Part shown: in pieces, positions 27,401 to 37,367 of the stretch
Layout: each line of letters opens with the position of its first letter
How positions within the stretch are numbered: the stretch's first letter is position 1
Source of the DNA: Zygosaccharomyces rouxii
Lineage: Eukaryota; Ascomycota; Saccharomycetes; Saccharomycetales; Saccharomycetaceae
Direction: 5' to 3'
Assembly (NCBI RefSeq): GCF_000026365.1
Contig: NC_012990.1
Location: forward strand, 496,001-560,000
Length of the DNA: 64,000 nucleotides
Translations under genes and position numbers: made by a program
Notes under the pieces: model-generated
The model's input: only the letters and a program-made list of their open reading frames with translations
Databases searched by the model: none
What the model was told of the DNA's origin: nothing

Positions 27401-30400
27401 CTCTAACGCCTCTCTATCGCTGTTCCAATCGGCCACTCTCCAACCACATTCTAGAAGTAGATCCGTGAAGCCTTCGTGTTTAGCTAATTCAGTCAGTATG
27501 TCCCAGTGTTGTAGTTTCTCAGCACATAAAATCCAATTATCTTCCCAGAGGGCATATTCAGATTCAGAGTAAGGTAAGGCTCCACTGCGTGCTTTGACTT
27601 GTGCCACCTCATATAGTTGCTGAGCTTTATCCCATAGACCAATCTGTTCATAAGAAAGAGCGGTGTTGGTCTCTGTGTATTTAGCTTTTCTTCTCCATAG
27701 ACCATGGAACATATCCTCTTCCTGTAAGTTAACGTAAAGTTCTAGCAACGCATCTTCGTTGGCTTCTACAATTTTAGAATTGTCAATGGAAGTATTATTT
27801 TGAATTGACTCCAAGATCTTGATGCATTGATACCAGGAATTGTATGATATTGCCAAATATTTCACTAAATGAGGAGGTAATTCCAGGGAATCTACCCTAC
27901 TGATGGAATCCAGTAACGTGCTTATGACGTTGGCTTTAGAATTGGTTTGTCTTGAGTGATAAGGTTTGGAAAGGAGTGCAATTAAAGAGCGAACAAATCC
28001 ATATTTTTCATTTCTTGGTATGCACTTGTAGGCTTGGGGGAAAACACTGACCCATGTTTTGTGGATAGCTGTAGGATTTTGGTAGAAGATCTCGACTAGC
28101 GGGTCAAAAATATTTGCAGCGGTAATATTGCAAAAGCTTTCTAATGATACAACATGCTCCTTGACGAAAGAAGAAAGGTCTTTGTTTTTAGATTCAGAGG
28201 AAACAGTGACATTATCTGGCAAAAATTCCCCCAAGATTTTGGGTGAGGACAATCCATAGGCATCTATCAATGTTAGAGGACGGTCCTTTTCTATGGCACC
28301 GAATAAAAGCTGCAAAGCTTGGTTGAGCCAAGGATGGTCTGAGATGAATTCCCAATTTTGATCTCGTATCACATAATAAAGCCTTTCTTTAATATCTCTT
28401 TCCAAACTGTTATCCAAAATAGTCATAAACCTTCGTCTAATACTTACATCTCTCACACGGGTTCCTACCAAAAATGGTTGTTCCATCCTCACAGTAATTT
28501 CGGTATTGTTGAAATGTTTTTGATCAAACAAGTCTAGAATAATTTCATAAAACAACTTTGACAGCGATGGTTCTCCTCTGACCTCAAAGGCCAGCATTTT
28601 GGTTAAAATGGCAGCTTTTTCTTTCACCGTTGGGAACACTTCATTGTTAAAAACCCAGCCCCTAGCAATATTGACAATCTTTCTCAAGAAATTCTGGTCC
28701 ATAGAACGGTCTATTAGAAGAGCCACAGTAGATAGGAATGGGCGACGAGAATCGCCTAGAGATGATACTTTCATCGATAATAGGCACAAAACTTTTTCAA
28801 GTAGTCTTGTGGTGATTCTTGCTTCCTCTACCCCAGCGGCATCCCTAGGTTGAGGAGTGCTCAAATGGTCTTTGCACAATTTGCTGAAAGTCTTCATTAT
28901 TGGACCCAACAGTGGATCTACACTGTGTGGAAATACCATAAATAACGTCCAGAGAAGCATAACTCCCGCTGCAATCGATGAAGTTCCCTGTAAATCTTGT
29001 CCTATTGTTGCAATAACAGTATTGACGAAGTTTTTTCCTGGGGTTTCCTCTTCATTATCGTTAATCACATTCTTTTGCTTAATCGCCTTTAAAATAACAG
29101 TTAGAACTTTTTGTAATACTTCTTGGATATCATGGTGATCAACTTTTAGACATTTATCCAATAAATTCTGTATCGTAGTCAAATTCTCCATGACCCAATC
29201 AGCAGATTTGTTTTTGAAAAAAACGTATAGGACATCCAAGGCATTCATACTGTAATAAAGAATGTTTTCAGATCCTAAGTCTTGGTACATGAGGAACTTC
29301 TCGAAGTAAAATAATTTCACATTCACATTAGACCAGTGTTTTTCTGATAAAAGACTTGACAAGATTTTCATGGCCCTCAATCCAAGTTCTGTTTCTGATG
29401 CTCTGTGATTACTGGAACAAACGTACCTTATTAAAAATGCAACACAGGTCTCACGAAGATTCATCGAAACCGTCTGATTAGATTCTTTCTTCGGAGGTGA
29501 GGTAGACTTTCCACTCTCATCGTTTTCCACTTCTGGAGTTTCATCCATTATCACATCACCATCTTGGTCTTGCTTTTTGGATTGTTCAATATCTTGGGCT
29601 CTATCTTCCCAATACAAAATTAAAGAGGCAAGATCAATGGCCAAAGTATGGTTATCTGGGCTGCTATTAGAAATAAACGTCACTTTGCTCATGTGATGGA
29701 TGATATTAGAGATGAATAACTCCCGAGACTCAAAGAACAGATCCGGGTGATTAATCAAGAATTCATATAACGTATTATTTTGTCCCGAATCATTTTCAAA
29801 CAATACCCTCTTAACCCATATTATCCAAGCATTTGGCGTTCCAGCAGATATCATACGTTCATGCATTACAGGTGCTAGAACGTCAAGAGACTGTTTAACC
29901 AAATAGCGAGCTTCGGCGTGGGAACATCTTAAAATTGCAACAAATACTTGCGTGACAACCTTGAGTGGAAATTCAAATTGGGCAATAAAGTATGAAGTGA
30001 CTAAGTAAGCAGCTTGCTTGACCAATGTGTCTCCCAATTTCAAGAAATGCCAATTAAATTTGATAACATCTTTTCTGATATCTGTAATCATTTCCGGTGC
30101 CCACTTAATAAAAACGGATGAGAGCTGTAAGAGTTCGAAACGATAGACATCATATCGACCGGCAACATTACTCAATAAAACCTCATTAGAACTTTTCCAA
30201 ATTTTTTGATAGATCAAATCTAGCCACTCCGGTCTCACGTTGTTTACAGAGAAGCTCTTCAAAGACTTGTTCCTTGAACCCTCATATATGAAGGTAGCGT
30301 TCACGATATTCTGTAACACGAAAACACCTGCATCCAAATTCTTGTCACTTAGGGCAAAATTCAAAGAACTCGTCAAGTAGGCCGCTTGTTGTTCTCTGTT

Positions 30401-33400
30401 GTCCGTGCTGACTACATTTTCGAAAATAAACAATTTGAACCTGTGAGAAAGTTCGAAGCCGTGAGATATGGCAAATTCTATGAAGTCTAGCAACAAATTT
30501 TGCTCCTCCGGATAAAAGCTAATGAAATCCAAATAGATTCCTTGGTATCTTTCAATAGCTTGATTCAATTGTAGCTTATCAATGTAAAAAGCATTCTTCC
30601 TGATCGTTCTCAATACTAAATCGAGCATGTCCTTCAATTTTAAAACCATCTCTCCTTTGCCTTTCAACCATTCTTTCCCTCTTATTTTAACCAGAGTACT
30701 AAATAAATCTAGCATGTTAGTGAAAAAGCTGACGACACGAACCTGGTTGGTTGGGATATTCGTAATGTAATATTCATAAAAGGTGTCCATTTCTTTTTCA
30801 AAATCATCTGCAAGATCTCTTGCTTCCGATTTTTGAATGATGCTGCACATGAAAAGTATTAGTTGTCTTAGCGCCATGTTCTTTTTGAAATACTCCATGA
30901 AAGAGACATGAAATCTATTCAAATACTTGGCTAGAGGTGCACGGAAAGGTGAGTCCAATTGGATTCTTAACTTTCTTTCCAATAGCATAACTTTGAGAAG
31001 AAGATCATTTAGAAACATATCTGCTTGAGGAGGGAGTAAGTGGAAAATATTAATTATTCCAACTATAATCTTGGTGGGAGTCTGTTCACAAATATCTTGA
31101 CCGAACATTGTGTCAAGAACTTCCACTCTGCACCATGCATTCAAATGGTCCAACAACTTTCTACCAATTTCAACTTTGAAATAGGCAATTAGCAACTTCA
31201 AAAGTTTGGAAAGCGCTTCCAAACCAGGAACAGTTAATTTTTGGTGATCGGAAAGGTTCATTAACATAGGTTTCAACCCATTTTGCAAAAGTTCTTTAGG
31301 TAGTCTAGAATTTTCCGCCAGTACGCCTTCGAGTGCATGATACGTGGTGTCAATAATCTCCGGAGATGTCTTCAACATCGTCTTGAAGAAAACAGCTAGG
31401 ATACGAAACCTAATATTTCCCTGTTGAGCAGCTGCAAATTCTTCGTTCTTTAAAGCAAAGGCCAATAATTTGATGCAAGAAACCCTTAGTTGCACTAGCT
31501 GTTCCGAGGTTCGATATTCCGTAGCCCTTTGTAAACTAGATAGCGATTCATCTTCAGCATCAGCCAAAACAATGGCCTCTTGGAGTAAGCGGTAAAGTTC
31601 CTCGTTAAAGTTCAGAAAAGTATTTGGTAATCCCAGACAGTATGTTACAGCATCCACGTTTCCAATTTGCATGGCAAAGGGTAATGCTCTTAAGGGTTTG
31701 GCGAAAATCGGCGACAACAGGAAATGCTTTGAGTGCTCCATCAAGTTCACTATGGGCACATTGGTTGCTTCAGATATTACAGCCAAGCATCTCTGACAGG
31801 CTTGTCTAACCTTGGCCTTCGGATTGCTCAACTCGCAAACAATATCAGTTATCGTGTTTTGAGAAATTTTAGAATTTAGTTCATTCACATCAGAAAGAGT
31901 TGTTCGAAGTACTTGTAGCAATAGTTCTTCAGCACTCTCAGTGATATCAGCGGGCGTCTCTGAGGGTGTATCTTTTAGAACAAATAGCAAACCGTCTATC
32001 AATTCAAATTGGGATCTCTTCAAGAATTTAGCCGATATGCCGATCTCAATTAAAGTTTTTATACCAATGACACCAGCCCTCTTATCGTAAAAAGCCTCCT
32101 CATAACAATTGTGAATGAATCTTCTAAATAAAGCAAACACCAGGGAGTGGGTAAATACAAGCTCTTCTCCATAAATCAATTTGCCTCTTTCATAAACTCT
32201 TTTGATACCTGAGATTGCGATATTTCTGATTTCAGTAATATAACTGGATAGTGAATACGATATAGCCTCCACAAGAACCCTACTATCAATCATTACTCCT
32301 GGTTGTTTCAAATCAATGTTGAAAACACTGCTGTAGTTTCTCTTGTCCAACAGAGTATTGTTCACCTGAAGTAAACTAAAGTGGTCTATCAACCAGTTAA
32401 GTAGTTTGGAGGAGTCTTCTTTCAGTTCAGGAACCGTGTAAGAAAAGAACATGGCCTGTAACAACTTAATGAAAAGCTTTTCCTGACTATGAAATGTCCG
32501 GTTATTCTTGACTGGTTCTGCTGTGAAATCGGGCTTTATTTCTATCTTTTCAAGTGTCACAGTATGAACTGCTGTTTCCAAAAGAGCATCATAATTCTCA
32601 TCGAAATTCGTGGATGATTTAACAAAAAGCAAAAGCACAGATGACAGATATTTAAATGCACTCACTTTATACCCTGCATCCGCTCTGTAATCTGCTAAAA
32701 TTTCCAAAGCGGATTTAACACCGGGAGTAACAGAAAGTGGTACCTCTTCAGTTAAACCATTCATCTTGAAAAATGCATTGATTTCTATATCAAGTTCATT
32801 TTGGGACTCCAGATCTGAAGCTGGCCTTAGAAAACGGCGATTACGGCCACCTAATTTGCCTAAGATTCGAACTGCAGTATGGCTTATTGTATGATTGAAA
32901 GGTTGAGGTTTCAGTAGTTTGAATAAAGCCTTTGAGACATCTTCAACAACGGTTTCTATGATGGGATCAAAATATTCCGCCGTAAGATTATCAATGCACA
33001 ATTCTAAAGTTCTTAAACCTTGAGAAACCAAGTCTGGATAACCCTGTAATGCATAAACAAGAGGTTTCATCAGGTATGGGAGGAATGGGGCCAGCACACT
33101 CAAACGCACTGGAACCGTTATGCAAAGCTCCACGTATAATTCACGCTCATGAGGTAGACAAGCAGTAAGAATCATACCATTTAGTGATTGTAGTAAAACT
33201 TGTAAAATCGGTTTGATGGATCTGTAAAGGTTCTCAAATCTACCACCACCGATACTTCTGAAAAGAGTCCTTATCAAATAAAAGTACACCAGAGGTTCTT
33301 CTGCTGTAGTAGAGTACTTTAGAGAGTCTAAAATCAGATCGTTCAAATGCGGTAGTAATACAATTTCGTTGATGGTAGGGAAAAGATTGACGGACATAAA

Positions 33401-35740
33401 AGATAATTTGAACAAACGGATTAGAATGTTAGATTTATTAAAATCCACATTACCTAAATCCTTTAATTTTGATTTCAAAAATCTCAAAAGAATTCCTGCG
33501 AAGTTTGGTGATGTAATTTCACTGGTTAAAAATGATTGGGCCACATGCAAAAGGGCAGAATCCTCCAGCATACTTTCATACATGAATTCCATCTCACTCT
33601 CAATGATTTCATTGAAAGTTGAACTGTCCATCTGCATAAACATAAAAGCGAGATAATCCATGAGCTCCCTGCCATCCTTTGTAGCAGAAACTGGTAAGCT
33701 GGGCATTGTAATATCAAAATGTTTCTTCACTGGTTGAGGTGGTTTACCCACATTGCTAGACAAAAATCTTAAGCCAATGATACACTCGTGGAACAGATTT
33801 TTAAAGACAAGTACTTCCTCATAGGAGAAAACTCTAGAGACGGACACCCAAAGTTTAGGATTTGCGATGGTATACTCAGCAGGGGGTGGATTGAAGACTT
33901 TCAAATCATGAATTATTGTCTTAAGGAAAGACATGAGTGTACGATACAGATAGAACGCATCCTTTATTGGATCATTTGTAGAGACTGGTATCAATAAGAT
34001 CGGAGCATAATTTTTAATATCATACATGCTACAATTGTCATCAACTGGTTCCTCTTGATCATTATCTTCGTTAGATTCTCCATCAATTTCCATTTTGCTT
34101 TCATCAACTTTTGTATCCGTTTCCTTTGTTTTACCGTTAATGGAAGCTACAGGACCTGCTGGTTGCAAAATATGATCCATGAGTTCATTACTATCCTTAT
34201 TGTCTACTAATATCGCCTCTTGCAAATATTTTGTTTTAGCAGTTTTAGTTTGTTCATGTTTTTTATGATATTTCATAATGGTATCGTACTGTCTGTTTAA
34301 AACTTTGAATCTGCTCACATAGGCATCAATAATTATCATGAGTAACTTTTTGGCTCTTGGTGCCTCTTGAGGATTTTCCTTACCCAGTTTTAAGATACGT
34401 TCCACCAGGTTTAATAGTAGTTTAGCACTCATTATCTGTACTGTTAACGCCAAGGACTGATCCAGCAGGTAGCGTGTGTACATCTGAATAGTTTTTTCTA
34501 TATCATCGAGTTGTAACTCTGTCCTGACATTATGGATGAAATCAGCTACAGTACTGTAAGCCAGGGGTCTTAAAGTTTCATGAGTCGTAAAACCTGTGCC
34601 TATTAATACTTTTTCATCAAAAAGATAATCCAGTTTTGGTAAGAAGAGCCTCTTATAATTTGTAGAAAGTATATGCCTTGTTGCATGGAGTAATTCTTTC
34701 CTTGCAGATGATAATTCTGAGGGACAATCTTGCAATAATCTTATTATCAAATCTGGGATAAACCCAACATAATTTTGTAAAAAATCCGGTGTATAACCTC
34801 TGATAAATACGTAGGCCAAAAATGAAGTTGCCTTTATTTGAGCCAAAATAAATTCACAATACGCCTCTCTATTTCTAATGTCTGGTGACACCGTTGTATA
34901 CCTTTCACCTCTTGACTCGACCTCTTCTCTTGCTTTTCTCTGTTGCTCCACTTGCATATTTAGAAGATCCATTACAAGCGGCATAAATTCTGGTAAGGAA
35001 CTGGTTGTTAGTTGTTTATAAGAAGAATAAAGAGTCACCATTGTGATTGGGCATTCTGAAAGAACTTTAAAAGAGTACATTGCCGCCTTAGAATCTTTTG
35101 GATCCGAAGTCTTGGTAGCACCGCCAGCTCCACTGATACTACTAACACTAACACTGCTACCATCTTGGGTACTGTTATTCTCACCGCCATCAACTTCATC
35201 GTTTAACATTTGTTCATCTCTCATGTCATCATCTGAAGAAGCACCCGTTCCGTTAACATTTTGAAAAGTTTTGGTCACAGTTTCTGGTGTATTTTTATAG
35301 ATCCTTAAAATGATCTTAATAAATTCTTCCACTTCATCCTGTAACGGTGCCTTAAAAGATTTGAAAAGTGTAGTTAAAATCTTCATACATAAAACACCAT
35401 TCTCTTCATTTTCGTTCGGCAGTGCCCCCATGATGACTTGTAATACTTGATTCACATATGGTTCAAAATTTTGGTTAATAGGTAACCTATTGAAGACTTT
35501 CAGAATTGAATTTCTCAATTTATTTTCAGGTGAACCAACATCAAACGAAACATTAATCTCTTGTAATTGCCCTAAAAGTAGCGGAATAATAACTTTTAAA
35601 AGAGCTTGATACTCTTCTGGATTGCTCACAAACTCTACAATATCAGATAACTCACTTAGTGCAGAATGTCTCGCCGGTAAGGATATGCCTTCACCTCCGA
35701 ATTTAGTGACGAAATGATCAATCTGTGCACTTAACGACAT
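24491..35740 (-). CDS. TRA1: SAGA/NuA4 activator-binding subunit Tra1
   Basis: 3749 aa (S. cerevisiae 3744). I start at the Met at 35740 ([16 protein letters not shown]), which aligns with the family. The open frame extends 35 codons further, but those look like leader sequence. It is a huge PIKK-like scaffold: HEAT repeats over about the first 2500 residues, then the FAT domain ([46 protein letters not shown]), an inactive kinase-like domain ([27 protein letters not shown]) lacking normal catalytic residues, and a FATC end (NYLPWF). Tra1 contacts transcription activators to recruit the SAGA and NuA4 acetyltransferases. YNG2, a second NuA4 subunit, is at 55.8 kb. Confidence 0.98.
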   Translation of the reverse strand: [3749 protein letters not shown]

Positions 35741-36007
35741 TCTGATTGAAGAAAAAGTGGGAGAGATATCCACGCTTATTTCAGAAGTACCAATTTTTCC
35801 AGTGGTACGAGAAGTGGCAATTCCAATTGACCAATATTTTAACACTTTTTCGTAATTTCTGAAAGTTATGGACTAGCATTGAAGGACATCGATTTTTTGA
35901 ACTTGTAAAAATTCATGTTAGTCTTGGTCAAGAGACAAATCACGAGACCTGTTACCTAAATGGGAAATCCGGTGTCAGCGACAGAAATTCAATAGTGAAA
36001 TATTATA

Positions 36008-36051
<44 letters not shown>

Positions 36052-36684
36052 GCGAAAAAAAAAAAAAAATAATAGTGTATGATAGCTTTAGTATAGTAAC
36101 TCCCTCTACTAATAGCTTGCCGCTAGTTACCACTTGAAAATGGAGTTTTCTATCAGTTGAATGGGATGAAAAGAGCTAGTGACATTGTGTGCATTGTCAA
36201 TTTTCTTCACAAATCCCTAGCGATGGCGTCGTTTCTAGCATCAGATTATTACATTTATAGGAATGTGTGAATTGCGCGATGGGCGATATGCAATAGTTTT
36301 TCATAGAATGTTGATTCACGCTACCTTCCCTTACTTTATATTTAAGAAGTCATCCAATCTAGGCAGAGTACCTATTTTAATGGAAAAGTGGTATTTTGTT
36401 GAGTCTAACAGAATGTTGTTTGTAAGCTTGGAGTGTAATAATTTCTTCCTTAAAAAAAAAATGTTATTATTGTATACTATTTATATTTAGTCCATATCTT
36501 ATCACTTTTGATTCTCCGCCGAATCTATCTAACCCTTGCACAAGTATAAGGTCAAACAAAACATTCTACACTGCAAAGAAAAACAAAACTACAGTGATAT
36601 TCTTGTTGATCAATGATTTACTTCCTTATGCATTATTTATTCTCTACATATAACAAAAAAAAACAAGAAAACATATAAAAATAA
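35741..36684. promoter_or_regulatory. TRA1 upstream region
   Basis: About 940 bp between TRA1 and tRNA-Met. It contains a (TAA)13 microsatellite at 36012-36050 followed by an A-tract (36055-36069). A 75-codon plus-strand frame (36263-36490) ends in Lys/Leu/Tyr-rich low complexity and is not convincing. Confidence 0.4.
36012..36050. repeat. (TAA)13 microsatellite
   Basis: Thirteen uninterrupted TAA units about 270 bp upstream of the TRA1 start. It is a likely length-variable locus. Confidence 0.95.
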
Positions 36685-36757
36685 TGCTCCACGGGAGGTT
36701 CGAACTCTCGACCTTCAGATTATGAGACTGACGCTCTTCCGACTGAGCTAGTGAAGC
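36685..36757 (-). tRNA. tRNA-Met, elongator (CAT anticodon)
   Basis: 73 nt on the minus strand, no intron. It reads GCTTCACTAGCTCAGTCGG at the 5' end, with anticodon loop CTCATAA, T arm GAGAGTTCGAACCTC and 3' end TGGAGCA. The sequence is nearly that of the S. cerevisiae elongator tRNA-Met and lacks the initiator-specific features. It sits between TRA1 and YPS7. An A-rich stretch on the plus strand just left of it (36653-36680) gives T-runs for Pol III termination. Confidence 0.96.
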
Positions 36758-37367
36758 ACTGAAATTATGGATGAAGGAAAAAACTGTCATCAATATCAGG
36801 ATGGGACTAAGCAGCAAAACTAACTTCTTGCTACTTCCCTAATAATACCGCATAGTAATTTCGGGTTGCTGGCTGGAAACGTTCTACCCGCTTGTTGGCT
36901 GTTTTCTGACGTACTTCTTGGCAGATTTGCGATAGCGCCTCTCTGTCGCGTAAATTTCGATAATGGTGAAAAAAAATATGCAATTAATAGTAAAAGTGTC
37001 TTATAGGGGCAATAAATAATGACGTGAATCAATAAAAAAGTTAAATAAAAAACTTCGTCAATCTTATTTACATCTGCCTCTGCAAAGCAATCTTACCGGA
37101 TACTTCAAAAGCAGATTAAAGATTTAAGCCACCGGTATTATCATTGTTTGTGGTCTGATTAAGATAAGCATCGTCATTAGCATTAGCATCTGCATTAACT
37201 TCCGAGCTATTAGTACAAGCCACTACTATATCAAGGCTAAGCCTGGTGAAGTTTGCTAATTCATCAAGAACCATACTAAATCCCATTAGTACATATTTAA
37301 GAATAAGAAGAGGCGGAAGGGTTTGACGAGAAAGGAAGAAAAAAAAGGAGAACGACTAACCACTACG
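36758..37367. promoter_or_regulatory. YPS7 upstream region
   Basis: About 610 bp. The minus strand carries a 56-codon open frame (37116-37286) beginning MGFSMVLDELANFTRL and ending in Asn/Asp/Ala-rich sequence (see findings). Its ATG is only 82 bp from the YPS7 ATG, so it competes with the YPS7 promoter. GCATTA repeats are at about 37175-37197. Confidence 0.35.

Noticed and set aside
24491..35845. TRA1 start 35 codons upstream at 35845
   Set aside because: The extra residues do not resemble the family and the inner Met (35740) aligns with Tra1 N-termini.
36263..36490. 75-codon plus-strand ORF upstream of tRNA-Met
   Set aside because: Low-complexity end, no promoter signal, inside the TRA1 upstream region.
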